NCBI GenBank assembly: GCA_913775305.1
Contig: CAJYIY010000107.1
Coordinates: 1-51,960 of the forward strand
Direction of reading: 5' to 3'
Source: an uncultured Erwinia sp.
GTDB taxonomy: Bacteria; Pseudomonadota; Gammaproteobacteria; Enterobacterales; Enterobacteriaceae
Length of the DNA stretch: 51,960 nt
This document shows, piece after piece, positions 27,073-37,996 of the stretch (position 1 is the stretch's first letter; every line of letters begins with the position of its first letter). The translations under genes and the position numbers were made by a program. Below the pieces are notes generated by a model. It saw only the letters and a list, made by a program, of their open reading frames with translations. It did no database searches and was not told the DNA's origin.

Positions 27073-27282
27073 TCGCTGTGCCTCTGTTGCGCGGGAAACG
27101 TCCAAGCATAACGGAATTTCCGCCGAAGTCAGAGTCGGGGATGAGAGGATTTATCCCATTACGTTTCGATAGCTGAGATCCACCGGGTCAGTGGGGAAGC
27201 TTTCATCATTGATTTTCTGCAACAGCAGCTCTGCGGCGGTGTAGACAATACGGTTTTTAAACGAGGGGATCAGACAGAAAGG

Positions 27283-27308
27283 AAAAAAGGGCCAGGCAAG
27301 CCTGGCCC
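27283..27308 (-). terminator. idnT terminator
   Basis: Read on the minus strand, GGGCCAGGC and GCCTGGCCC (9 bp, 2-nt loop) are followed by TTTTTT. A strong terminator 40 nt after the idnT stop that closes the idnDOT operon. Confidence 0.93.
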
Positions 27309-27347
27309 TTACGGGATAAAGACGGCGGTAACCGATCGCCTGACAGA

Positions 27348-28667
27348 TTAGTGAATGATGGCGTTCAGTATCAATACGCCAGCCAGACCGAGGAAGGAGA
27401 TCAGCGTCTCCATCACCGTCCAGGTTTTCAGCGTTTCAATCACGCTGAGGTTGAAGTAGCCCTTAAACAGCCAGAAGCCGGGATCGTTAACGTGCGAAGC
27501 AATAACGCTACCGGAGCCGACTGCCAGCACCATCAGCGCCGGGTCGGCGTGGGTGATGGCAATAATTGGCGTAACGATACCGGCCGTGGTGATCGCCGCC
27601 ACGGTGGCAGAACCAAGGGCAATACGCAGCATCGCCGCCACGGTCCAGCACATCAGCAACGGAGACAATGACGAGCCTTTCATCATATTGGCAATATAGT
27701 CGCCCACGCCGCTGTCTACCAGCACCTGCTTGAAGGCGCCGCCACCGGCGATAATGAACACGATCATTGCAATCGCACCGATGGAGGAACCGCACATCTC
27801 CATCACTTCTTCCATCTTGCGACCGTTGCGCAGGCCCAGGGTAAACACCGCAATCACCACCGAGATAAACAGTGCCACCGCCGGGTTGCCGACAAACTCG
27901 AAGAACTGGCGCAGCGCGTTCTCTTTTGGCGTGGTCAGCTCAAAGACCGCCGCAATCGCCATCAGGATCACCGGGATAACCGCCGCGAAAATACTGGTCC
28001 AGAAGCCCGGCATTTCATGGTCTTTGAAGACTTTTGGGTTATACAGCCCCTCCGGCGGTGACTTTTCGAAGTTTTTCAGGAATCTGGAGAACACCGGCCC
28101 GGCAATAATCACCGTAGGGATCGTAATGATCATCCCGTACAGCAGCGTGGTACCGAGGTTAGCGCCAAAGATAATGGCGATCGCCGTTGGCCCCGGATGC
28201 GGTGGCAGGAAGCAGTGGGTCACCGACAGTGCAGCCACCATCGGTAAACCTACATACAGCAGCGGCAGGCGAGTGGCAGCCACCACGGTAAACACCAGCG
28301 GCAGCAGCAGCACAAAGCCGATTTCATAGAACATCGCCAGGCCAACAACCAGACCGGTGACCATCAGCGCCCACTGCACCCTCCGCTCGCCGAAAGCGGC
28401 AATCAGCGTGGTGGCAACGCGCTGCGCGGCGCCGGTGTCGGACACCAGCTTGCCGAGCATGGCGCCAAAACCCAGAATCAGCGCCAGCCCACCGAGCGTG
28501 CCACCTACCCCTTTCTGAATCGAAGCGATAACCGCCAGCGGCGTCATCCCTTCCGCAACACCAACCACGGCAGAAACAAAAATCAGAGCGATAAAGCCGT
28601 TGATCTTAAAGACGATCATCAGCACCAGAAGCAGAATGACTCCAACAGCTATTATTGTAATGGGCAT
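27348..28667 (-). CDS. idnT: IdnT, L-idonate/5-ketogluconate/gluconate transporter
   Basis: 439 aa, the length of E. coli IdnT, to which it is very close (for example VTHCFLPPHPGPTAIAIIF and DPGFWLFKGYFNLSV). It is a GntP-family proton symporter with about 12-14 membrane segments that brings L-idonate, 5-ketogluconate and gluconate into the cell. Third gene of the operon idnD-idnO-idnT, 46 bp after idnO. In E. coli idnR follows; here a strong terminator follows. Confidence 0.94.
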   Translation of the reverse strand: MPITIIAVGVILLLVLMIVFKINGFIALIFVSAVVGVAEGMTPLAVIASIQKGVGGTLGGLALILGFGAMLGKLVSDTGAAQRVATTLIAAFGERRVQWALMVTGLVVGLAMFYEIGFVLLLPLVFTVVAATRLPLLYVGLPMVAALSVTHCFLPPHPGPTAIAIIFGANLGTTLLYGMIITIPTVIIAGPVFSRFLKNFEKSPPEGLYNPKVFKDHEMPGFWTSIFAAVIPVILMAIAAVFELTTPKENALRQFFEFVGNPAVALFISVVIAVFTLGLRNGRKMEEVMEMCGSSIGAIAMIVFIIAGGGAFKQVLVDSGVGDYIANMMKGSSLSPLLMCWTVAAMLRIALGSATVAAITTAGIVTPIIAITHADPALMVLAVGSGSVIASHVNDPGFWLFKGYFNLSVIETLKTWTVMETLISFLGLAGVLILNAIIH

Positions 28668-28713
28668 AGAAATTCCTGTGTTTTAATAAGTCCGGTGTTT
28701 TAGGTGTAGCCGC

Positions 28714-29478
28714 TTACACGGCTACGCGCATGCCGCCGTCGACAAAAAGTAGATGTCCATTCACAAAATCAGAGGCCTTTGAAGCAAGAAACACCGCCGC
28801 ACCGATTAACTCTTCCGGATTGCCCCAGCGCGCTGCCGGTGTGCGTTTACATAACCAGGAGGTGAAGGCCTCATCATCCGCCAACGCCTGGGTCATTTCA
28901 GTTTTAAAGTAGCCCGGCGCAATACCGTTCACCTGAATATTGTGTCTCGCCAGCTCAACGCACATGCCGCGCGTCAGCATGGTGACCGCGCCTTTCGAAG
29001 CGGCGTACGGGGTGATAGTGTCGCGGCCCAGTTCGCTCTGCATCGAGCCGATGTTAATGATTTTACCCTGTTTACGGGTCACCATCTGGCGCGCCACTGC
29101 CTGAGAAACCAGGAATACCGCCGTCTGGTTAACGGCGATAACGTCGTTCCAGTCCTGCTCCGGGAACTCCAGGAACGGGCGACGGCGCTGAATACCGGCG
29201 TTATTCACCAGTACGTCGATTGGCCCGATCTCGCTTTCGATTTTTTCTACGGCCGCATTAACAGCCGCAGACTGGGTGACGTCAAAGGCTACCGCGTGCG
29301 CCTTAAAACCCTGCTGCTGCAACGCGGCGGCGGCTTTATCCGCGCCTGGCTGAGTGGTGGCGTTGACGATCACCTCTGCACCCGCTTCAGCCAGCCCTTT
29401 CGCCATCAGAAAACCAATTCCGCGGCCGGAACCGGTGATCAGGACACGTTTGTCGGCAAGTGAGAAAAGCATGGTCAT
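28714..29478 (-). CDS. idnO: IdnO, 5-keto-D-gluconate 5-reductase
   Basis: 254 aa, same length as E. coli IdnO. A short-chain dehydrogenase that reduces 5-ketogluconate to gluconate with NADPH (the reverse is possible). TGSGRGIG near residue 16 binds the cofactor; NNAGIQRR and the catalytic Ser-Tyr-Lys with YAASKGA are present. AAGGAAA upstream of ATG. It begins 9 bp after the idnD stop. Confidence 0.95.
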   Translation of the reverse strand: MTMLFSLADKRVLITGSGRGIGFLMAKGLAEAGAEVIVNATTQPGADKAAAALQQQGFKAHAVAFDVTQSAAVNAAVEKIESEIGPIDVLVNNAGIQRRRPFLEFPEQDWNDVIAVNQTAVFLVSQAVARQMVTRKQGKIINIGSMQSELGRDTITPYAASKGAVTMLTRGMCVELARHNIQVNGIAPGYFKTEMTQALADDEAFTSWLCKRTPAARWGNPEELIGAAVFLASKASDFVNGHLLFVDGGMRVAV

Positions 29479-29487
29479 GATGTTTCC

Positions 29488-30519
29488 TTAAAAAGTCAGC
29501 TGCACTTTGGCGGCTTTTTGTTTATCACCGGCAAACACCAGCGCAGCATTAACCTGCTGATAGTCATATTCACCGCTAAACAGCGGCAGCGGATTCACCG
29601 TGCCGTTGCCCAGCCACTCCACCGCCGTATTAAACTCGGTGGTAAAGCGGAATGAACCTACCAGTTTTATTTCTTTAGCGATCAGCATCATGACCGGGAA
29701 GCCCGGCACGTCACCCCCCATGCCCACCTGAACCAGCGTGCCTTTCGCACGCGTGACCTCCAGGCAGCGGGTCAGAGAAGAAGGATGGCCGGAGGCTTCA
29801 AACGACACGTCGAAATAGCCCTTTTCCGCCAGATAAGGCGTAAAGTCACCGCTGGCCGCGTGAAGGGTATCGGTGGCACCCATCGCAACCGCCATTGCCA
29901 GTGAACGCTCACTGATATCGGCGCAGACCACTTCCGCCGCTCCTTTGGCCTTTGCCGCTGCGGCAATCAGGCAGCCAATAGGGCCAACGCCGGAGATGAA
30001 GACTTTTTTGCCCTGGAGATCGCCGCCCTGATTGGCCGCGTGAATGCAAACCGCCAGAGGCTCGGCAAAGACCATCACTTTTTCATCGGCCTGATTGTCG
30101 AAAGGTATGCACTGGCTGCTGTCGACCACTTTGTACTGGGTAAAGCCGCCGTCAACGTGTGGGTAGTACATGGCGCTGCCAAAGAAACGCATACCGGTGC
30201 ACTGATTTTCCTCGTGCGCTTCGCAGTATTTACAGCTGCCGCAGGGTCTGGACGGGTTTATCGCCACTTTCTGATTCGCCTTCAGCGCCGGATTGTCGCT
30301 TTTCACCACGTAGCCCGTCACTTCGTGACCCAGGATCATGGGCATTTTTACAGCAAAGTTGCCGACCCTGCCGTGCTGGTAATAGTGCAGATCGGAACCG
30401 CAGATGCCGCCGCGCGTAATGCGTACCAGCGTGCCTTCCCCCTGGTAATCAACCTGCTGGCTGACAACCTCGACCTGCTCTTTACCCATAATCATGCAGG
30501 ACTGCGTGGTCGTGCTCAT
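29488..30519 (-). CDS. idnD: IdnD, L-idonate 5-dehydrogenase
   Basis: 343 aa from the ATG with GAGG 7 nt upstream, exactly the E. coli length. Zinc-dependent medium-chain dehydrogenase that oxidises L-idonate to 5-ketogluconate. GGICGSDLHYY and GHEVTGYV hold the catalytic zinc; CGSCKYCEAHEENQC binds the structural zinc with four Cys. FISGVGPIGCL is the nucleotide-binding fold. First gene of the operon, with CRP and GntR-type sites upstream. Confidence 0.95.
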   Translation of the reverse strand: MSTTTQSCMIMGKEQVEVVSQQVDYQGEGTLVRITRGGICGSDLHYYQHGRVGNFAVKMPMILGHEVTGYVVKSDNPALKANQKVAINPSRPCGSCKYCEAHEENQCTGMRFFGSAMYYPHVDGGFTQYKVVDSSQCIPFDNQADEKVMVFAEPLAVCIHAANQGGDLQGKKVFISGVGPIGCLIAAAAKAKGAAEVVCADISERSLAMAVAMGATDTLHAASGDFTPYLAEKGYFDVSFEASGHPSSLTRCLEVTRAKGTLVQVGMGGDVPGFPVMMLIAKEIKLVGSFRFTTEFNTAVEWLGNGTVNPLPLFSGEYDYQQVNAALVFAGDKQKAAKVQLTF

Positions 30520-30581
30520 GAGAAACCTCAAAATACGTGTCAATTGAGGTGCTTATGAAAACGATTTTGTAGATTCGAAAC

Positions 30582-30597
30582 TGTGAATAAGATCACT
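30582..30597. promoter_or_regulatory. CRP site upstream of idnD
   Basis: TGTGA-ATAAGA-TCACT differs from the TGTGA-N6-TCACA consensus at a single base. It is centred about 70 bp before the idnD start. A weaker site AGTGGCATACATCACA lies at 30668-30683. Both agree with catabolite control of idonate use, as known in E. coli. Confidence 0.75.
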
Positions 30598-30619
30598 AAA
30601 AAAGCATGTTACCAACCGA

Positions 30620-30635
30620 ATGTTACCGATAACGT
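30620..30635. promoter_or_regulatory. GntR/IdnR-type operator in the idnD-fadH gap
   Basis: ATGTTACCGATAACGT contains the palindrome GTTA-CCGA-TAAC typical for the LacI-family regulators GntR and IdnR of gluconate and idonate genes. A half-site ATGTTACC lies at 30606-30613. Next to it is another perfect palindrome, GTGAAGC-A-GCTTCAC (30634-30648), of unknown use. The regulator gene itself is not in the window. Confidence 0.75.
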
Positions 30636-30755
30636 GAAGCAGCTTCACTTTTAAAGAAACGTGAATCAGTGGCATACATCACAAAGCCAGCCACTTCACT
30701 TTCGTCGCGGCCATATCATCGCTACAGTAAACTCATCCGACCACTTTCGGGGTAG

Positions 30756-32768
<2,013 letters not shown>

Positions 32769-32769
32769 C

Positions 32770-33318
32770 CTAACGATCGGCAGAGTGAACGAGGCGATCC
32801 TCCGCATCCCGGGCTTTAGTGATGCGGTTGCGCAGGTCGCGGCGGAAAATTTCAATCGTCCACATCCAGATGATATGCCCAAAGGTCTCGGAAAGGATCT
32901 CATCGGCGGGCAGATCCCAGAAAGAGGGTGCCCAGCCGCCTGCCGGTAAGACTATGCCATGGAAAATCACCGTGATGACCAGGGCAAACGCCGCCCCCTG
33001 CCACATTTTAACAGCGGGGAAAATCTCTGCCAGCCAGCAGTAAAGCATGGCGAAAAATATCGAAAAGAGATGATGAATGCCCGCCACGCCCCAGTTCACC
33101 ACATGCCCGGACCAGTGATAAATCATCGCATCGGTGTTCAGGCCGAAGTCATTGAGCATCTCGGCAGGCGGAATCGCCCGGTCTGCCGTGCGCGGGGGGA
33201 AAGGATTTTCGCTGCCCCATTTTACAAAGCTGGCAATATTGCCACCGAAAAAACCCGCTATCAGTGCGGCAGAGTAACGACGATAAGATTTACTGGTGAC
33301 AAGACACTGGCGATCCAT
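32770..33318 (-). CDS. YagU-family inner-membrane protein (DUF1440)
   Basis: 182 aa with about four membrane segments. AALIAGFFGGNIASFVKWGSE, FSIFFAMLYCWLAEIFPAVKMWQG and EIFRRDLRNRIT match E. coli YagU, a membrane protein tied to acid resistance. It is shorter than YagU (204), mainly in the first periplasmic loop. Faces fadH tail to tail with only 1 bp between the stop codons. Confidence 0.85.
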   Translation of the reverse strand: MDRQCLVTSKSYRRYSAALIAGFFGGNIASFVKWGSENPFPPRTADRAIPPAEMLNDFGLNTDAMIYHWSGHVVNWGVAGIHHLFSIFFAMLYCWLAEIFPAVKMWQGAAFALVITVIFHGIVLPAGGWAPSFWDLPADEILSETFGHIIWMWTIEIFRRDLRNRITKARDAEDRLVHSADR

Positions 33319-33527
33319 GCAAAAGAATTCCTTTCAGTTATGAAAATGCCCTTCGTTTCTGCAGAATAACCGTTTTTCATTAACTTATATTATCATTGTG
33401 GGCGAGATGGCAGGCCAGCGGCATAAACGCACAACCGGGCGACCAAAAATATTTTGGTAAAACGGTATCAACCTTAGCTTCACAGACGTATATAAAATCT
33501 GTCGCCCGTTTATTGAGGAGCATTTTG

Positions 33528-34244
33528 ATGTCGAGTCCCTGGCATTCTCCATTACTTTCCCGCTTCGACTGGCTCGATCACGCTTTTCTACCCGCCGGAG
33601 CACGCCCCCCGGCAGAGGCCTTTTATAATCAACAGCGCCACAGCGCGCGGGTGGTAGAGAGCGCTGCGGCACTACCGGTAAAAAGCGTGGAGGCCGACGG
33701 GCTGATCGCCAGCGACAGTCGGCCCGTTGCGGTGTATACCGCTGACTGTCTGCCGATCCTGCTGGTCGACGAACAGCAGCGGCAGGTGGCGGCCGTGCAT
33801 GGCGGGCTGAAAGGCATCCTCGGCGGCGTGCTGATTAATGCTATCCGTCAGCTTTCTGAGCGCGGTAGCGCGCCGGAGCATCTGTTTATCGTGATTGGGC
33901 CGTCGATTGGCCCCTGCTGCTACGAGCTGGGCAGGGATTTGATTGCCCGCGCGGAGCAGGACGATCCGCACCAGCTGTCGCCGCTTATGGCCTGGTCCGG
34001 GCAGCAGCCGGTAAACCCGGCGGCAGTACGCCCGCAGGCACAGGCAACCACGGATGGCGTGTGGTTTGATTTACCCCTGCTGGCAAAACGCATCGCGCTG
34101 AGAGAGGGGGTTCCGGAAGGGCAGATTGAGCTGGCCGGGATCTGCACCTACTGTATGGCAGAGGAACAGGCCAGCTATCGCCGTAACACGCACTGCCAGC
34201 ACGGCTACCAGCAGCGTTTTTCGTGGATTCGCCTGAGAGATTAA
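33528..34244 (+). CDS. PgeF/YfiH-family protein, divergent paralogue
   Basis: 238 aa from the ATG with GAGGAG 8 nt upstream. The family includes YfiH/PgeF, described as polyphenol oxidase, as a purine-nucleoside-cleaving enzyme and as a peptidoglycan-editing factor. The catalytic triad is kept: His38, Cys74 (YTADCLP) and His91, with the family spacing of 36 and 17 residues. The loop after the last His reads HGGLKG instead of the usual HAGWRG, and CTYCMAEEQASYRRN replaces CTYSDPE..SYRRD. So this is likely a second, specialised copy, not the yfiH found beside rluD. Confidence 0.85.
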   Translation: MSSPWHSPLLSRFDWLDHAFLPAGARPPAEAFYNQQRHSARVVESAAALPVKSVEADGLIASDSRPVAVYTADCLPILLVDEQQRQVAAVHGGLKGILGGVLINAIRQLSERGSAPEHLFIVIGPSIGPCCYELGRDLIARAEQDDPHQLSPLMAWSGQQPVNPAAVRPQAQATTDGVWFDLPLLAKRIALREGVPEGQIELAGICTYCMAEEQASYRRNTHCQHGYQQRFSWIRLRD

Positions 34245-34331
34245 CGCACTAACCCGTCACAACGGGGCGGCTGGCGGCTTACCGGGCCCCGCCGCCGCAT
34301 TTCGCGCTCAGAGTATGGCATCGCGGGGGGA

Positions 34332-35459
34332 TCAGCGCATTTTCACCGAACGCAGGATCACAAACTTCTGGTTGGTGGCGACCGTGGTGCAGTTGCCAAA
34401 CAGCTTCTTCATTTTGTGGTAGTAGTCCAGGTGACGGTTACCCACGATGCGCAGCTCGCCGCCGTACTGCAGGCAGCGGCGGGCATCGCGGAACATCTGC
34501 CAGGCGATATGATCGGTGACCGCGTTCTGCTGATGGAATGGCGGATTGCACAGCACCGCGTGCAGGCGGTCGGAAGGATAGCCCGCCAGCACGTTGTTGA
34601 CGCGAAACTCACAGCGCGGCAGATCGTCCGGGCAGTTTGACACTACGTTCAGACGGCTCGATGCCACGGCCATATAGGATTCATCAATAAAGTGAACCTG
34701 TGCCAGCGGATTCTGCTCTAGCGCCGTCAGGCCAATCACCCCGTTACCGCAGCCGAGATCAACGATCTCACCGTCGATACCTTCCGGCAGGTGCTGCATA
34801 AAGAAGCGCGCGCCGATATCCAGCCCGCCACGCGCAAACACGTTGGCGTGGTTGTGGATCAGATAATCGGTACCGTCCAGCGGCCAGGTCGCGATAACCT
34901 CACTGTCGGCCAGCTTCGGCGCGTTAAAGGTGGTATAAATCAGCCGTGCCTTTTTCCAGGCCAGCGACGTGGTGGTAACACCAAGGATTTTTTCAAACAG
35001 CTGTAGCGTAGAAGTATGAATATCCTTCGCCTTCCCGGCGGCGATAATCTGCGTTTCCGGCGTCACCACCGTGCGCAACGCGCGCAGCTGCTGCTCCAGC
35101 AGCGCCAGGGTTTTCGGCACCTTAATCAGCACCCGCGTTGGCGAGGCCGGCAGCGGCGCCAGGCTGTCCAGCAGGTGCACGTCGCACTCATCCAGCTGAT
35201 TCAGCGTCAGATTCTGCCGGGTCGCCTGCTGGTTCAGCCAGGAGTCGCTGATGCTGTAGACGCCCTCGCCCGCCAGCGCGCAGGCCAGCGCGCCAAAGGT
35301 ATCGTTAAAAATCAGCGTTGGCCCGGCAGTCGGCTCATCGCCAATGTGTCTCAGCAGGTATTCATCGGCCGCATCCCAGGCCTGCAACGGGCTTTCTTCG
35401 CGCATTTGGGGAAAGCGATGCAGCGTCAGCATACGGTTGCTTAGTTCAAGTTGGCTCAT
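34332..35459 (-). CDS. rlmG: RlmG, 23S rRNA m2G1835 methyltransferase
   Basis: 375 aa (E. coli 378). It methylates N2 of G1835 in 23S rRNA using S-adenosylmethionine. The C-terminal catalytic domain has [13 protein letters not shown] and the NPPF motif in LCNPPFHQQ; the N-terminal half is a degenerate copy of the same fold. [18 protein letters not shown] is identical to the E. coli stretch. Divergent from ygjP, as in E. coli. Confidence 0.96.
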   Translation of the reverse strand: MSQLELSNRMLTLHRFPQMREESPLQAWDAADEYLLRHIGDEPTAGPTLIFNDTFGALACALAGEGVYSISDSWLNQQATRQNLTLNQLDECDVHLLDSLAPLPASPTRVLIKVPKTLALLEQQLRALRTVVTPETQIIAAGKAKDIHTSTLQLFEKILGVTTTSLAWKKARLIYTTFNAPKLADSEVIATWPLDGTDYLIHNHANVFARGGLDIGARFFMQHLPEGIDGEIVDLGCGNGVIGLTALEQNPLAQVHFIDESYMAVASSRLNVVSNCPDDLPRCEFRVNNVLAGYPSDRLHAVLCNPPFHQQNAVTDHIAWQMFRDARRCLQYGGELRIVGNRHLDYYHKMKKLFGNCTTVATNQKFVILRSVKMR

Positions 35460-35588
35460 GGGAACACCTTAGTGGTAAAATTTCCGCGTTTTATCCCCTA
35501 AAATGGGCGCACAGTAAACGTTTTTCTTAAATTTACCTGTCACGCACCTCGCGTACAGCGCAATGCTCAGCAGATCAATCAGAGAGTT

Positions 35589-36080
35589 ATGACAACATTA
35601 CGCTATCTCAACGGCTATCCCCCTGAACTGATTGCCCGCGTGCAGCAGCTGTCCGATCGCGGCCAGCTTGCGGCCTGGATGGAGAAAAAATATCCCGGCC
35701 AGCACGGCATTCAGGACGATAAATCGCTTTATCAGTACGTCGGCGGGCTGAAGCAGCGCTACCTGAAAAACGCCCCCGCGCTGTCGAAAGTGATGTTTGA
35801 CAATAAGCAGAATCCGGTAAAGGGCACGCTGGGCACCAATACCTTTGTTTCCCGCGTGCAGGGCGGCAGGCTGAAAAGTAATAATGAGATCCGTATCGCC
35901 ACGCTGTTTCGCGACGGGCCAGAGGCGTTTCTCAAAATGATCGTGGTGCACGAACTGGCGCACCTGAAAGAGAAGGACCACAACAAAGCGTTTTATCAGC
36001 TCTGCTGCCACATGGAGCCGGACTATCACCAGCTGGAGTTTGATATGCGCATCTGGCTGAACTTCCGCGATCTCAAATAA
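35589..36080 (+). CDS. ygjP: YgjP, predicted metal-dependent hydrolase (WLM/M48-like)
   Basis: 163 aa. The zinc motif HELAH (121-125) with a third His at about 131 (KDHNKAF) defines the YgjP-like metallopeptidase family. Function in the cell is not known. The gene is downstream of and divergent from rlmG, matching E. coli order. GAG is the only part of a ribosome binding site visible before the ATG. Confidence 0.93.
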   Translation: MTTLRYLNGYPPELIARVQQLSDRGQLAAWMEKKYPGQHGIQDDKSLYQYVGGLKQRYLKNAPALSKVMFDNKQNPVKGTLGTNTFVSRVQGGRLKSNNEIRIATLFRDGPEAFLKMIVVHELAHLKEKDHNKAFYQLCCHMEPDYHQLEFDMRIWLNFRDLK

Positions 36081-36129
36081 CCGGTCAGGAAGGGGTATCC
36101 GGCTGGCGATGCGGCTCAACGGCAGCAGA

Positions 36130-37821
36130 TCAGATAAAGTCCCGGGCCTTTTGAATCAGGCTGGTTTTGGTCAGCGCCCCGACGTATTTCCGCTCCAGCG
36201 GATTGTTCAGCACCGGCAGGCGCTCCAGCGTGATGCGGGCGAAAGCCTCCCAGCCTTCCCGAATGGTCTGATTTTCAAAGATGGTCGGGAAGCTGGCATC
36301 CATGACGCAGCTCACCGGCGAGGTCAGCGTGATCTCCTTATCCAGCACCTTATGCGAAATATCATGGATCGATACCGCACCGAGGAAGGTGCCTTTATGG
36401 TCGATGACATAAACAAAACGTTCACGCTTCAGCGAGCTGACCGCCAGCGCTTTCCCCACTGAATCTTCCGGCGTCAGCGCCGCGCCGGAGACGATAAACT
36501 GCGAGATAATGCCGTTATCAAAGTCGAATTTGGCATCCGACCGGCTGAAGTGACCGGCGATCGCCGGGTAAGTGCTGCCCGACTGCAGACGATAGGCGAT
36601 CATGGCGGCCAGCACGCAGGCAATCATGGTCGGAAACAGCAGACTGCTGTTGAGCGTCATTTCCAGCACCATCAGCATCGCCATCAGCGGGGCCTGACTC
36701 ACCGACGACAGCACCGCCCCCATGCCAACGGCGGCAAACACTTCAGCGTTGCTGACCGGCACGCCCGCCATGATCGCCACCAGCGCCACCCCCTGCCCCA
36801 TCAGCGCGCCGACCAGCAGCGCCGGGGTGAACAAGCCGCCCACCGCGCCGGACCCCACCGAGATCGCCGTTGCCAGCATCTTTAACAGCAGCAGCGCCGC
36901 CAGCATCGGCAGCAGAAAGTGACCCGCCATAATCCGCACAATCACCTCATAGCCGTTGCCGAGGATCTGGGTACTGCCGATCGCCAGTGCTCCCACCAGC
37001 ACGCCGCCCAGCCCCAGCCGCAGCGGCAGGCTGCCAATCCGGGCGAAACGGCGCTTGCTTTGGCCAATCAGCCAGATCATGGCCCAGCCAAACAGCCCGG
37101 CCAGCAGGCCAATCCCCACCGTCAGCAGAATGCTGTCCGGCGTCAGTTCAAACTGTGCGTGTGAAAAAGGATAAATCGCCGAGCGGTAGCCCAGCGACCA
37201 CATGGTCAGCACCGCCACGCCGGAGGAGATAATCAGCGGGATCAGGCGCTGCATGGCTGAGATGCCGAAAGCGATCTCCGCCACGAAGATCGCCGATGCC
37301 AGCGGTGCATGATAAACCGAGGCCAGACCGGCCGCAGCGGCCATCGCCACCACGTCACTGTTTTTCAGCGGCAGGGATTTAAACAGCCAGCGCCCCATCA
37401 GGCTGCCGCTCAGCGCCGACAACTGCACCATCGGCCCCTCACGACCGATAGAGGCACCGCTGCTGATGCTGGCCAGTGAGGAGAAAGCACGAAACAGCGA
37501 GGTGCGGGTCGGCACGCTGTCCAGCCGGGCGTTGATCACTTCCAGATAATCGGTGCGGATCGTCTCTTTCTGTTCTAAAGCAGCGGCATAGCGCAGAAAA
37601 AATCCGGCAATCAGCCCGCCGCCGCCGCCAATTAGCGGCCAGACATACCAGGGATAGGTATGCATCGCCTCGGTAATGTCCTGCTGCCCGCTAAAGAGCA
37701 GCCCGTCGATAAGCGCGATCAGTTTGCGAAAGCCCAGCGTGACCAGTGACGCCACCAGTCCGACCGGCATCGCGACCAGAATGCTGGTCCAGTTAAGTGC
37801 ATGTTTACTGCCCGTGGACAT
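36130..37821 (-). CDS. ClC-family chloride channel/antiporter with C-terminal CBS domains
   Basis: 563 aa. The membrane part (about 1-420) is of ClC type: SSGASIGREGPMVQLSA has the gating Glu, FVAEIAFG holds a Glu where the proton Glu is expected, and GSGAVGGLFTPALL is the third selectivity segment. Residues from about 440 (TPEDSVGKALAVSSLKRERFVYVIDHKG, cut here: FVYVIDHKGTFLGAVSIHDI) form paired CBS domains, which in other ClC proteins bind nucleotides. E. coli ClcA and ClcB lack CBS domains. Confidence 0.9.
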   Translation of the reverse strand: MSTGSKHALNWTSILVAMPVGLVASLVTLGFRKLIALIDGLLFSGQQDITEAMHTYPWYVWPLIGGGGGLIAGFFLRYAAALEQKETIRTDYLEVINARLDSVPTRTSLFRAFSSLASISSGASIGREGPMVQLSALSGSLMGRWLFKSLPLKNSDVVAMAAAAGLASVYHAPLASAIFVAEIAFGISAMQRLIPLIISSGVAVLTMWSLGYRSAIYPFSHAQFELTPDSILLTVGIGLLAGLFGWAMIWLIGQSKRRFARIGSLPLRLGLGGVLVGALAIGSTQILGNGYEVIVRIMAGHFLLPMLAALLLLKMLATAISVGSGAVGGLFTPALLVGALMGQGVALVAIMAGVPVSNAEVFAAVGMGAVLSSVSQAPLMAMLMVLEMTLNSSLLFPTMIACVLAAMIAYRLQSGSTYPAIAGHFSRSDAKFDFDNGIISQFIVSGAALTPEDSVGKALAVSSLKRERFVYVIDHKGTFLGAVSIHDISHKVLDKEITLTSPVSCVMDASFPTIFENQTIREGWEAFARITLERLPVLNNPLERKYVGALTKTSLIQKARDFI

Positions 37822-37996
37822 CTGTTTACCCCGTCATTCTTTTTTGTATCGTGCGAGAGCCGCGGTGAAAAATCAAATTGTGACTGCGCCAGCGGCGTGG
37901 CGTTTTTGTCCATTGCGCCAGCAAAATCACATGTTAATCTGCTTTTTCCTTATTTGGCCGAAACTGCTCCGGCCGGCCTGCAGAATGGAACAAACA

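Noticed and set aside
35598-36119. 173-codon minus-strand frame opposite ygjP
   Set aside because: ygjP on the plus strand has the HELAH motif and family length; the antisense frame shows no features.
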